From the NCBI GenBank assembly GCA_965197415.1, contig OZ240207.1:558001-622000 (forward strand): a stretch of 64,000 nucleotides of DNA, in the 5' to 3' direction. Of the stretch, positions 16,273-24,221 are shown one piece after another. This DNA is from DAOUJI01 sp965197415 (GTDB lineage Bacteria > Chloroflexota > Dehalococcoidia > Lucifugimonadales > JAGWBF01). Within the stretch, counting starts at the first letter, position 1; every line of letters begins with the position of its first letter. Under the pieces are notes generated by a model. That model was not told where the DNA came from and did not search any database. It worked only from the letters and a program-made list of their open reading frames with translations. The position numbers were made by a program, and so were the translations under genes.

Positions 16273-18552
16273 CTAATGGCGTCCGGGCCGCCACTCGATT
16301 ACCGCCGTCTCCTCCGGCGTGGCCTCGATGCGGACCGGGAATCGCTGGCCTCTTGCCAGCAGCAGGCCGTCCCCACGCGGGCATGAGAGGAGCCAGCGTT
16401 GGAGGTCCTCGGGGAGGTCGAAGGCGTCGCCGACCGTGCCGATGGCGGCGGCGTCCTGCTGGAGGAGCAGCTTGAAGGCGGCGTTCTGTAGCAACGCTCT
16501 ACCGGAGTGGCCGGTGATGGTCCTCGACGTATCCTCGGAGAGCAGGTCCTGGACGTCCTGGGTGATGAACTGGAGCCCCAGCCGGTGCTTGCGCGCCCGC
16601 TTCGCCATCGACACCATGAAGGCCGCGCCCTCGGGGTGCTGCATGATCGACCACACCTCGTCCACGACCAGCAGGCGGGGCTTGGGGTCCTGGGCGGCGG
16701 CGGCCCACACCGTCTCGGTGCAGACCATCGCGGCGGCGGGCCTCAGCTCCGGCTCCAGCAGCCGCAGGTCGAAGACGGTGACCAGGGCCTCGCTGCCCAG
16801 CAGGTCGTCACCCTCGTCGGAGAGCAGGTGGCGGAGGCTGCCGGTGGCGAAGGGCCTGAGCAGCCGGGCCAGGTCGGGGTCTCCCGCCTCGCTCTCTTGC
16901 AGATATTTGTAGAAATCCCTGAAGCCGGTGCGCTCGCGGGGCTTGGCGTAGTAGCCGGCCAGGGCGTGGTCGAGGGAGGCCCTGCGCTCCGCGCCGAGGC
17001 TCTCTCCCACCATGACCTCGATGAGCCTGCGCAGGCTGCCGATGCGCTGGAGCATCTCCTCGGAGTCGCCCTTGTCGATCACGAAGGGGTTCATGCCCTC
17101 GCCCGGGACGCCCGGCGACAGCACCCTTCCGCCCGCTGCGCGGGCCATGTCCGCGTACTCGCCCTCCGGGTCGATGACGTAGGCGGTGATGCCTCTCGTC
17201 AATCCCCGGAGCACTCCGAGCTTGGTGGCGAAGCTCTTGCCACTTCCCGACCTTGCGAGGACGGCGGTGTTGGCGTTCAGGTGCGTGCCGTCCCAGGGGT
17301 CGTAGACCACCGGCGAGCAGGCCCGCATGTCGATGCCGTAGAGGGTGCCGGAGCGGGTGTCCAGGTCCGGCGGGGAGAAGGGGAAGAGCCTTGCGATGCT
17401 GGAGGTGTCCAGGCTGCGCCACTCGGCCACGGCGTTCAGGCCCAGGGGCAGGGTGGACAACAGACCTTCTCTCTGCCGGAAGGCCAGGTTGTCCAGCTTG
17501 CCCAGGGTCGCGGCGAAGTGGGCCTTGGCCCGCTGGGTCATCTCCCTCAGCGACGCCTCGTCCCTGGCATGGAGCGTGACCGACAGGGAGGCATGAAACA
17601 GCCGCTCCCTGCCCCGCTGCACCTCGTCCCTGAGGCGGGTGATGTCCTCCAGGGCGATCTCCGCCTCCGGGGACATGGTGCGTCCGCGCTTGAAGGAGAG
17701 GCTCTGGGCCGACTCGAACCTGACCTTCTGCCACTCCAGCGTCCTCGCCGCCTGCTCCGCCGGTATGGGGCCGACGTGGACGGAGAGGTCCATCGGCGCT
17801 CCCGCCGCCATGAGCCCTTGGAGGAAGCCGGGGGCCAGCGAGCGGGGCCAGCGTCCCAGGTGCAGGGAACGAGTGAGCTGGTCGCCCACGCGAACTTCAC
17901 GCCGGTTGACCTCGACCTCGACGGGCTTCTCCTCATCGAACTCGGCGGGTGAGCCGCCGAGGGCGGCCGACACGAGGAACATCCTTAGCTGGCGGCCTCT
18001 CAAGGGGTGGACGGCCAGCCCCGCCCTTGCCAGCAGCCCGCGCAGGTCGTCCAGCCGGGCCGCCTCGCACACGGCGTAGAAGCGCCGGTCGAGGATGCCG
18101 TCGCGGGCCTCAAGGTCGGTGAGCAGACGCCCGAGGGACTCCGCCGCCGCTCTGGTCTGCGGAGGAAGGTCCTCCGGCTGCGCCTGTTCCAACTTGTCCC
18201 TCATTGGTTCGAGGCGCGGCGGGTGCTGTCTGACGAGCAGCTGCGCCGGGAAGTCCAGGGCGTTGAGCGCCCCGGCGAAGGCCCCGAGCTTCGGCTCGTC
18301 GATCTCCAGACCCATCACCTCGCAGACGCCGAGCTTCATCCCGTCCAGACGCACCGGGCCGTCGTCGTCCAGGTGCGAGAGCATGAAGAACAGGGGCAGG
18401 TCCGGCGGCGGCTTGGGGACCGGGGTCTCCGTCGTTGCGCCGGATTCCGGCTCCGTGGAGAGTCCGCCCTCCGGCAATGCCGGCGGAGCGACGGCCCCGT
18501 CCGGGGCGCTCTCCGCTCCGCGTCTGGTGATTCGTTCAATCAGCTTCTTCAA
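16273..18552 (-). CDS. VirB4-type conjugation ATPase
   Basis: A 759-residue VirB4/TraE-family ATPase. The N-terminal half carries the VirB4 domain with its conserved helical stretches. Walker A (ARSGSGKSF, about residue 435) is followed by YVIDPEGEYADMARAAGG. Walker B is RLLVVDEVWSIMQ, and the C-terminal signature GLQFITQDVQDLLS is typical. The protein powers pilus and channel assembly at the inner membrane. It starts with TTG preceded by AAAGGAAG; no better start is in reach. It sits 17 nt before the coupling ATPase gene and 19 nt after the pilin-like gene, in a single leftward operon. Confidence 0.93.
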   Translation of the reverse strand: MKKLIERITRRGAESAPDGAVAPPALPEGGLSTEPESGATTETPVPKPPPDLPLFFMLSHLDDDGPVRLDGMKLGVCEVMGLEIDEPKLGAFAGALNALDFPAQLLVRQHPPRLEPMRDKLEQAQPEDLPPQTRAAAESLGRLLTDLEARDGILDRRFYAVCEAARLDDLRGLLARAGLAVHPLRGRQLRMFLVSAALGGSPAEFDEEKPVEVEVNRREVRVGDQLTRSLHLGRWPRSLAPGFLQGLMAAGAPMDLSVHVGPIPAEQAARTLEWQKVRFESAQSLSFKRGRTMSPEAEIALEDITRLRDEVQRGRERLFHASLSVTLHARDEASLREMTQRAKAHFAATLGKLDNLAFRQREGLLSTLPLGLNAVAEWRSLDTSSIARLFPFSPPDLDTRSGTLYGIDMRACSPVVYDPWDGTHLNANTAVLARSGSGKSFATKLGVLRGLTRGITAYVIDPEGEYADMARAAGGRVLSPGVPGEGMNPFVIDKGDSEEMLQRIGSLRRLIEVMVGESLGAERRASLDHALAGYYAKPRERTGFRDFYKYLQESEAGDPDLARLLRPFATGSLRHLLSDEGDDLLGSEALVTVFDLRLLEPELRPAAAMVCTETVWAAAAQDPKPRLLVVDEVWSIMQHPEGAAFMVSMAKRARKHRLGLQFITQDVQDLLSEDTSRTITGHSGRALLQNAAFKLLLQQDAAAIGTVGDAFDLPEDLQRWLLSCPRGDGLLLARGQRFPVRIEATPEETAVIEWRPGRH

Positions 18553-18571
18553 TTCCGTAGCTTCCTTTGCT

Positions 18572-18889
18572 CTATGGGGTTGGGAAGGGGACCAGGCCGC
18601 TCCTCAGCAGCGCGGCCACGCCCTTGGCCGAAAGCACCAGGACCAGGCCGATCACCGCCATGACGACGGCGATCTTGGCCCGCCCCCCGCCGCGCTCCTC
18701 GCCTCCCTCGGCCATCAGGACGAAACCCGCCCAGACGATGGCGAAGAGGCAGACGCCGGAGGCGGCGTAGGACATGGCGGTGAGCACGCGGTCGAACTGC
18801 TCGATCATGGCCTCCTTCGTGTCCGGGGCCGCGCCGGTGGTCGCCAGCGCGACCCCGGCCAGAAGCGTCGCCGTCAGCGCCCGCCTCAC
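18572..18889 (-). CDS. TrbC/VirB2-like small membrane protein (pilin candidate)
   Basis: A ~105-residue protein. It has a signal-like N-terminus (LTATLLAGVALATTGAAPDTKEA) and two membrane segments (MSYAASGVCLFAIVWAGFVLM and IAVVMAVIGLVLVLSAKGVAALL), separated by a Gly/Arg/Glu loop. That is the size and topology of VirB2/TrbC pilins. I chose the GTG that overlaps the previous stop (GTGA), with GGGAG upstream; an ATG five codons earlier is the alternative. It is the second pilin-like gene in the block and is co-translated with the PrgI-like fusion gene. It may be the major pilin or an auxiliary channel protein. Confidence 0.75.
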   Translation of the reverse strand: MRRALTATLLAGVALATTGAAPDTKEAMIEQFDRVLTAMSYAASGVCLFAIVWAGFVLMAEGGEERGGGRAKIAVVMAVIGLVLVLSAKGVAALLRSGLVPFPTP

Positions 18890-20598
18890 CAGGGCCACTC
18901 CCATCCCAGCAGGTCGAACCATTCGCCCAGGCCGCCGGCGGGCTCCTGATCGGCGGGCGGGTCTTCCGGCTCCGGCTGGGGCAGGACCAGGACCTCGAAG
19001 GGGTCGTCGGATCCCACGGCGGACGCCAGGCCCAGGGACTCCTCGCGGCTGCGGCTGATGGGCGAACGCTCCACCGTCTCGGCCTTGACGTGCTCCTTGT
19101 GCAGGACGTCCACCGTCACCTGCTTCGCGATGGTGGCGCTGGGGACGTAGGCGTAGGCCGTCGCGGTGGCGGACTCCGTGGAGCCGTCCTCGTTGGTCAC
19201 GGTCACCGTCTGGCTGTCGTAGTCGCTGTCCCCGGGACGATGGAGGTGCACGGTCCTGGTGACCTGCTCCACTCGCTCCGGGTGGTGGGTGAGCTGCGTC
19301 AGCGGGGGGATGGGGATGCGGAGGCTCGCCTCCAGGCTCACGTCCACGCTCACGGCGTGAATCGCCAGACCATCCCCGATGGGAAGCCGGAAGCGGGTCT
19401 CGCCGTCGGGGACGAAGGCGACGCTCGCCTGCGACGCGCCCGTCGATGCGGCGACGGTCCCCGTGACCGCCGTCACCTGGGCGTCTAAGAGCGCCGTTTG
19501 GCTGATGCTCTCGTGCCCGGCCACCATCTGGAGCTCCACCGGGTGCTCGGTGTGCGTAACGCACTCGGAGTCGATGACTCCGCTGACCGCTCCGGGCGTC
19601 CAGCCCAGGGAGGCCAGCCTGACGTTGCAAAGCTCGCCCTCTGCTTCGGGAAGCGGGTACGGTATTTGCTCGGTCTTGACCGTGAGCGCCCCGGCCTGGC
19701 CGAGGGTGTCCTCCCAGGAGACGGTGAAGGACGGCGCCGGGCCGTGGAGGGGGAGGGAGTAGTCGATGCTCTCCCCCTCGGCCAGGGAAGCCGACCCCCA
19801 GAAGCGGAGCCAGCTCCCCTCCGGGCCGCCGTATGCCCTCATTCGCAGGTCGATGTTGGTGGCTGCTCTCAGGGTTACGGCGGCCCGGTCGCCGGAGACG
19901 GTGAGCGCCTCGACGAATATCCGGCGTCCCTCCACCGGCTCGGTCAACTCGAAGTCGATCTCGTCCCGCCAGGGCTCGTGGTCGTCGGCCAGGACCGCCT
20001 GGGGCACCGTCGCGACCGCCATCAGGACGGCCAGGGCCACCACCGGAATCCAGCCCATGCGGGGCTTCCTTCGTTTGCTCTGAAGGGTCTCGGCCCGGTG
20101 GTCGTGACTCTGGCCGCTCCCTCCGTCCTTCCCCCTGCGCTTGCCGAACCAGCGCATGCGCCCGTTGCGGCGCTCCTTGTTCTTGCGGGTCTTCCTGTTC
20201 TTGCGCAGCCTTGCCAGGCCGCGTCCGGCGCGTTTCGCCATCAGGCTCAGCGGGCCGGGGCCGCTCTTCACCGGCTGCGCCGGCGCGGGCGGCTCGCTCC
20301 TCACCAGCTGGGACACCGGCCCGGCGTAGAGCCTGGCCCCCAGCCGGTACTTCAGCAGGTCGGCGGCCACCAGGGGCAGCCGCCTTCCCCCTATCTTCCC
20401 CACCACCATCGCCACCCCGAACAGCCCGAGGACGACGGCTATCGCCATGCGCACCTCGGACGGGCCGACGGGGGCGTAACGGTATGCGCCGTAGGAGATG
20501 GCGCACACCGCCATCACCGCCACGATCTGCGGGAAGGTGAACCCCAGCAGCACCCTGTCCTCAGCCTGGACGTGAGTCGGTACCTCGTGTTCTCTCAT
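18886..20598 (-). CDS. PrgI-like membrane protein with large extracytoplasmic part
   Basis: A 570-residue protein. Residues 1-75 form a PrgI-like unit: a short cytoplasmic start (MREHEVPTHVQAEDRVLLGFTF) and two adjacent membrane helices. A basic cytoplasmic segment follows (KNRKTRKNKERR), then a third membrane helix (about 195-215, PVVALAVLMAVATVPQA). About 350 residues of beta-rich exported sequence follow, with Thr/Val-rich strands and an acidic end. PrgI proteins are VirB3-like channel parts in Gram-positive-type systems and normally precede VirB4. The exported extension is unusual and may reach the outside of the cell. AGGGAGGA lies before the ATG. Confidence 0.7.
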   Translation of the reverse strand: MREHEVPTHVQAEDRVLLGFTFPQIVAVMAVCAISYGAYRYAPVGPSEVRMAIAVVLGLFGVAMVVGKIGGRRLPLVAADLLKYRLGARLYAGPVSQLVRSEPPAPAQPVKSGPGPLSLMAKRAGRGLARLRKNRKTRKNKERRNGRMRWFGKRRGKDGGSGQSHDHRAETLQSKRRKPRMGWIPVVALAVLMAVATVPQAVLADDHEPWRDEIDFELTEPVEGRRIFVEALTVSGDRAAVTLRAATNIDLRMRAYGGPEGSWLRFWGSASLAEGESIDYSLPLHGPAPSFTVSWEDTLGQAGALTVKTEQIPYPLPEAEGELCNVRLASLGWTPGAVSGVIDSECVTHTEHPVELQMVAGHESISQTALLDAQVTAVTGTVAASTGASQASVAFVPDGETRFRLPIGDGLAIHAVSVDVSLEASLRIPIPPLTQLTHHPERVEQVTRTVHLHRPGDSDYDSQTVTVTNEDGSTESATATAYAYVPSATIAKQVTVDVLHKEHVKAETVERSPISRSREESLGLASAVGSDDPFEVLVLPQPEPEDPPADQEPAGGLGEWFDLLGWEWPW

Positions 20599-20625
20599 GG
20601 TCTGTTCCTCCCTTCTCACGTCGGC

Positions 20626-20913
20626 CTAGCTGTCCGATGGGGGTGTGGGTTCGGGCAGCACGTCGTCGATTTCGATGCCCGGGTCCACGACCGCGTTCAT
20701 CACCAACTCCACGACGCCGTAGGCGACCAGGGCCAGGACGATGCCCGCCAGGGCGGTCATCATTGCGCTCTTGCCGCGCTCCATCTGGTGGGGCGCTCCC
20801 GATGCCGTCAGGTACAGGTACGCGCCGTAGATGAAGAAGCCCACGCCTATCGCGCCCACGACGCCCAGCAGGATGCCCACCAGGTTCGAGATCGTCTGTG
20901 TAAGGTCTTCCAT
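20626..20913 (-). CDS. Pilin-like membrane protein (TrbC/VirB2-type)
   Basis: A 95-residue protein with two membrane helices (ISNLVGILLGVVGAIGVGFFIYGAYLYLTA and SAMMTALAGIVLALVAYGVVELVM), a short polar loop between them (SGAPHQMERGK), and a Pro/acidic tail. The loop position and size match VirB2/TrbC-type pilins and similar conjugation proteins. AGGAG precedes the ATG. It lies 27 nt before the PrgI-like fusion gene. Two such small proteins occur in this operon (see 18572); which one forms the pilus cannot be decided from sequence. Confidence 0.75.
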   Translation of the reverse strand: MEDLTQTISNLVGILLGVVGAIGVGFFIYGAYLYLTASGAPHQMERGKSAMMTALAGIVLALVAYGVVELVMNAVVDPGIEIDDVLPEPTPPSDS

Positions 20914-21076
20914 TCGTTCTTTCTCCTCTTTTCCGCCGGACGCTGGTCGGTTGCCCGGCGTTCATCACTTCGTCTTCTCGCCTCTATGACTCCCCGCTAC
21001 TTACACATCGCTCCTCCCTCCCTTGCTTTACTTATCGACGCGAATTCCGTCGTTGGCTTGCTAGTCGTTTCCTGAG

Positions 21077-22057
21077 CTACTCGCCGCTGCTTCTGGGCTC
21101 TCCGCCGCCGTCTCCCCCTCCGGCAGATGGGGTGGCCATCGAGGCTGCCGAGCTGAGACCGGAGGCCGCCGCCGAAACGCCCGCGCTGGCCGCCATCGCG
21201 CCCACCGCCATGCCTCCCGGCCCTCCCGCCGCTCCGCCCGCCACCAGCCCGATGGTCTTCGCCGCGCGCACCATCGAAGAGGGCAGGTTCATGCCGAAAT
21301 AGAGCATTGAGAGCCAGGAGTCGAAGGTCCCTGAGTTGCCCAGCATCGACGGCACCCGGGTCGCCATGTAGATGAAGGCCAGGGACATGAGCAGCTTCCA
21401 GATGAGGTCCTGCACCGGCTCGAAGGCGGCGATGGCGGCGACCTCATTCAGAAAGCCGAAGCCGAGGGCCAGAGCGATGAGCTGGATGGCCTGCTGGAAC
21501 ACCGTCGTCATGAAGAGGCGCAGCCAGTGCCTTCCCCAGCCCGCCGTGTGGGGCAAAATCCAGAGCCCCAATGCGATGGGGGCCAGGGCGAGCAGGATGT
21601 CGATGAGGGCCAGGCGCAGCACCATCTGCACGATCACGTAGAGGACGAAGAAGCCGTAGACCAGGTAGAGGACGGCCAGCAGCAGGGCCATGCCCACGCT
21701 CCCGGCGTTGACTGCGGTCAGCAGCGTCCTCAACGTGGAGCGGAGCATGTCGCCGGCGGTGACGTTGAGGGAGACGGCTATGAAGCCCGACACGGCGTCG
21801 GCCACGTCGAGGACCAGGGCACACCACCAGAGGGACGATGCGGCGGCCACGAGGCCGAGCACCAGGCGGGGGACCATCTCCCGCCATCCCGCCTGCTGGC
21901 GTCCAAGGTGCTCACTCACGATGAGGCTGAGGCCCATCCAGCCGAGGATCACGACCAGCGCGCCGGACGTGATGGCCCAGACGACGATCCACGCCTGGCG
22001 CACCAGGTCGTGGGCGTAGGTGAGGTCGGGCGGGGTGCCGGTGAGGATGTCGCTCAT
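21077..22057 (-). CDS. VirB6/TrbL-like polytopic membrane protein
   Basis: A 326-residue protein with about seven membrane segments (for example AITSGALVVILGWMGLSLIV, LVLGLVAAASSLWWCALVLDV, FVLYVIVQMVLRLALIDILLALAPIALGLWILP). A Gly/Ala/Ser-rich C-terminal tail of about 70 residues follows. This fits VirB6/TrbL channel proteins. I chose the ATG at 22057, which overlaps the stop of the upstream gene (ATGA). The frame is open for about 95 codons further, but that part reads as a shadow of the neighbouring gene. Forms the inner-membrane part of the channel. Confidence 0.82.
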   Translation of the reverse strand: MSDILTGTPPDLTYAHDLVRQAWIVVWAITSGALVVILGWMGLSLIVSEHLGRQQAGWREMVPRLVLGLVAAASSLWWCALVLDVADAVSGFIAVSLNVTAGDMLRSTLRTLLTAVNAGSVGMALLLAVLYLVYGFFVLYVIVQMVLRLALIDILLALAPIALGLWILPHTAGWGRHWLRLFMTTVFQQAIQLIALALGFGFLNEVAAIAAFEPVQDLIWKLLMSLAFIYMATRVPSMLGNSGTFDSWLSMLYFGMNLPSSMVRAAKTIGLVAGGAAGGPGGMAVGAMAASAGVSAAASGLSSAASMATPSAGGGDGGGEPRSSGE

Positions 22058-22665
22058 GAGCCGGAGTCCCTCCGGCAGTTGTCGACGTCCTCGCCGCTGG
22101 CCCGCTCCACGACCCCGCAGAGTGTCCCGTGGACTCCCTCGACCATCCAGCCGGCGAAGGCCCTCGCCCAGCGTCCGGGGTTGAGGGCGGAGAGGATCTT
22201 GTCCCAGATGCGGCCCGGCTGGTAGATGGGGACGACGGCGTAGAAGTCGCCTCTCTTGCCGTCCTCGGCGACGGCCAGCATCACCAGCAGGTAGGCCCGG
22301 TCGCGATCGAGGTCGGGGTGTTCGTCGAGGTCGGGGTACTCCCACGAGTACTCCCAGCCGTCGCCTCTCTTCTTCTCGCCACCCTTCACCCGGTACATGG
22401 CGCTTATCCAGTCGCCGGTGTCGGCGTCGCGGACGGCGTAGAAGAGGTCCGCGATCTCCCGGTCGAAGAGGGGCCGGGCGACGAACTCCCCCTTCTTCTT
22501 GCGCTCCACGAAGTCCCGGTCGGCATTGACGAGGGTCAGGTCGTCGGGCGGGGACTGGGCCAGGGCGATCCCGCTTGAAGGAATCGCCACCAGCGCCGCC
22601 AGGAGCAGCGCGGATGCCAGGGGAATAAACCGCCTGAACAACCGGAGTTTCGATTTCAGCGCCAA
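22054..22665 (-). CDS. Exported protein of the T4SS operon, unknown function
   Basis: A ~203-residue protein with a signal peptide (KLRLFRRFIPLASALLLAALVAIPSSGIALAQS, probable cleavage after ALA). The mature domain is acidic and aromatic-rich (WISAMYRVKGGEKKRGDGWEYSWEYPDLDEHPDLDRDRAYLLVMLAVAEDG). A late amphipathic segment contains a lone Cys pair. I do not recognise the family. I chose the TTG at 22665 because GGAGG lies 8 nt upstream; the GTG at 22674 overlaps that SD. It is the first gene of the leftward transfer operon, so it may be a secreted or surface component of the channel. Confidence 0.65.
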   Translation of the reverse strand: MALKSKLRLFRRFIPLASALLLAALVAIPSSGIALAQSPPDDLTLVNADRDFVERKKKGEFVARPLFDREIADLFYAVRDADTGDWISAMYRVKGGEKKRGDGWEYSWEYPDLDEHPDLDRDRAYLLVMLAVAEDGKRGDFYAVVPIYQPGRIWDKILSALNPGRWARAFAGWMVEGVHGTLCGVVERASGEDVDNCRRDSGS

Positions 22666-22917
22666 GATGTTCACCTCCCTGCGTTTTGCCGCGATGCGTT
22701 CGGTTGCATCGCTCGACAGAGAGTGTGAAGAAGCGAATTACGGGTGGAAACTACCTGAAAGTCTTATCAAATGATGTGCCTTTCAGGGCGCTAGGATTTC
22801 GGCCTCGGACATGCAGTAATGGGGGTGTACAGGAAAGTGACTTTCGTCGGGAAGTCGTCAGTCGGGTCGTGGGCAAGCTGAAACAGGGGTAAATCACCCC
22901 CCTACAGGAGGTAAACA
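22666..22917. promoter_or_regulatory. Divergent control region of the transfer blocks
   Basis: Non-coding interval between the leftward T4SS operon and the rightward genes. It contains several inverted repeats. GCGATGC (22691-22697) pairs with GCATCGC (22706-22712). CCTGAAAG (22754-22761) pairs with CTTTCAGG (22780-22787). A short GGGGT/ACCCC repeat lies near 22890. Promoters for both directions should be here, and an origin of transfer is possible. I cannot assign a nick site. Confidence 0.5.
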
Positions 22918-23076
22918 GTGAACACTTTGTTGAAAGGCCCCAGTCCGGTTCCAGGCGCTGAAACTCGCTGGATGTGGAGGTGTAAACACGGCAGCAATTC
23001 GGCGGGTCGGTCGGGAAACCGGCGAAATCTGCGGTGGATGTGGGGGTGCATGACGCCGGTCGGAGACGGAGGCTGA
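22918..23076 (+). CDS. Small ORF with repeated RWMW(R/G)C motif
   Basis: A 52-codon frame starting with GTG, with a perfect AGGAGG 6 nt upstream. The predicted peptide is basic and holds two similar hexapeptides 22 residues apart, RWMWRC (17-22) and RWMWGC (39-44). The matching DNA copies (22966-22984 and 23032-23050) agree at 16 of 19 bases. It lies 46 nt before the next gene in the same direction. It may be a real small protein, or the repeats may be DNA-level sites and the frame a by-product. Confidence 0.4.
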   Translation: MNTLLKGPSPVPGAETRWMWRCKHGSNSAGRSGNRRNLRWMWGCMTPVGDGG

Positions 23077-23122
23077 CACCGGTCCAAAGCTGAGGGCAAT
23101 TCTTGAGAAGGAAAAAATTGCC

Positions 23123-23968
23123 ATGAAAACTACCGAACACGGCATCGAAAGCAGCAAGGACGTGGAGAACGTCTACCACATGCGGCTCATGGCGCTGCTG
23201 CAAGAGCTGGTGCGGGACAAGGGGTACAAGGGCGCGGCGCGGGTGCTGGAGATCGACCCGCAGACGGTGACCGACAGCGCCAAGACCGGGCAGCTGACCC
23301 GGCGGGTGCGCCAGGCGTTGGAGCGTGCGTTGCAGGAGGGCGTCGGCTCGGCGGCGGAGCGGCAGCGCAGGCGCAACGAGGAACTCGAAGGGCGGTTGCA
23401 GGCGGTTGAGGAGGGCCACGAGGAGCTGGGCAAGGAGGTGCGGAGGCGTCTGTCCGGCATCGAGGGCGAGGTGGCGGCCCTGCGGCGGGACAGCTCCCAG
23501 GCGACCGGGGCCGGTCATGCCGGCGCCGGTCCATTCCGGTCAGAGGAGTCAGGCGATGCGGAAGCCGGGGCGACGCGGGCGGACAGGAAGCCTCCCACGA
23601 AGCCGTCGATTCGGCGGGAGTACCCCGACCTTGCGACCCGGGAGCCGGCCGACGACGACGAGGAGATATTCGGCGATGCGTGGCCGCTGATCGTCGAGTG
23701 GCGGGAGCTGAAGGACTCGCACCCCAACGAGGGCGGGGGCTTCGACTGGCTGACGGCCCAGGAGCGTCTGCTGGTCGCGGAGCTGGCCCTGCTCGAAGAG
23801 CATGGGATGACGCTTCCCCCGGAGAAGCAACCGCTGCGGGGCCTCGACCGGAGCGGACAGGTCAGCTGGCGCAGGACGGCGCTCTTCGACACGCGGAGAG
23901 CGCTGCGAAAGTGGGAGCTTCTGCGCAAGGTCGGGCGCTTCGTTTCGTTCGGCCGGTGGTGGAAGTGA
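23123..23968 (+). CDS. Predicted DNA-binding protein with coiled coil
   Basis: A 281-residue protein. Residues about 18-65 look like a helix-turn-helix (MRLMALLQELVRDKGYKGAARVLEIDPQTVTDSAKTGQLT, arranged as helix, GAARVLEI, turn, helix). A long charged coiled coil follows (about 68-120, RVRQALERALQEG...EELEGRLQAVEEGHEELGKEVRRRL). A flexible linker leads to a C-terminal helical domain (WLTAQERLLVAELALLEEHG...WRRTALFDTRRALRKWELLRKVGRF). I do not recognise the family. Its place next to the divergent control region suggests a regulator of transfer or replication. AAGGA lies 10 nt before the ATG. The 11-bp direct repeats lie just after its stop and could be its binding site (inference). Confidence 0.7.
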   Translation: MKTTEHGIESSKDVENVYHMRLMALLQELVRDKGYKGAARVLEIDPQTVTDSAKTGQLTRRVRQALERALQEGVGSAAERQRRRNEELEGRLQAVEEGHEELGKEVRRRLSGIEGEVAALRRDSSQATGAGHAGAGPFRSEESGDAEAGATRADRKPPTKPSIRREYPDLATREPADDDEEIFGDAWPLIVEWRELKDSHPNEGGGFDWLTAQERLLVAELALLEEHGMTLPPEKQPLRGLDRSGQVSWRRTALFDTRRALRKWELLRKVGRFVSFGRWWK

Positions 23969-24006
23969 CCGGGGCGAGTGTGCGGCGGGTTGCCGTACGC
24001 TCGATG

Positions 24007-24045
24007 TGAACTCTTGTTGAACTATATATGAACTAAACATGACCT
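24007..24045 (+). repeat. Four 11-bp direct repeats (TGAAC-type)
   Basis: TGAAC recurs at 24007, 24018 and 24029, with TGACC at 24040: exact 11-bp steps, with an A or T after most copies. The segment is AT-rich against its surroundings. Repeats one helical turn apart are typical of cooperative protein binding (iterons, centromere or operator arrays). Confidence 0.65.
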
Positions 24046-24146
24046 AAATCGAACGATCTGGGCGGTGTTTGGCGGACATACCCTGCAGGGCATACCCAGC
24101 CGGTTTCGGGTGGGGTAATAATGAACGCACTGTTTGGCTTTCTCCA

Positions 24147-24190
24147 AGGTTTCCGACCATAGAAACCTGGGTGCGTGATCCCTGTTGCAC
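24147..24190 (+). ncRNA. Two short hairpins before the main array
   Basis: AGGTTTC (24147-24153) pairs perfectly with GAAACCT (24162-24168) around an 8-nt loop, with CC/GG continuing beyond one bulged A. Next, GTGCG (24171-24175) pairs with TGCAC (24186-24190), including one G-U pair. They could be the start of the structured region that follows. Confidence 0.45.
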
Positions 24191-24221
24191 GGGTTGACCT
24201 TAGAGTTGCCCACGAGGGAAT

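Noticed and set aside
14546..16276. Long + strand ORF antisense to the coupling ATPase
   Set aside because: Low-complexity Gly/Val/Ala/Asp content, no family motif, and it lies opposite a clear ATPase gene. The same applies to 16507-17952, 19498-21075, 9223-10125 and 12483-12836.
18572..20506. A 644-codon ORF covering the small pilin-like gene
   Set aside because: Only its last ~110 codons look like protein (two membrane helices); the rest is a frame-shifted shadow of the PrgI-like gene.
24017..24040. A sigma-70 promoter built from TTGAAC and TAAACA
   Set aside because: The spacing is about 11 bp, too short, and the same bases are explained by the 11-bp repeats.
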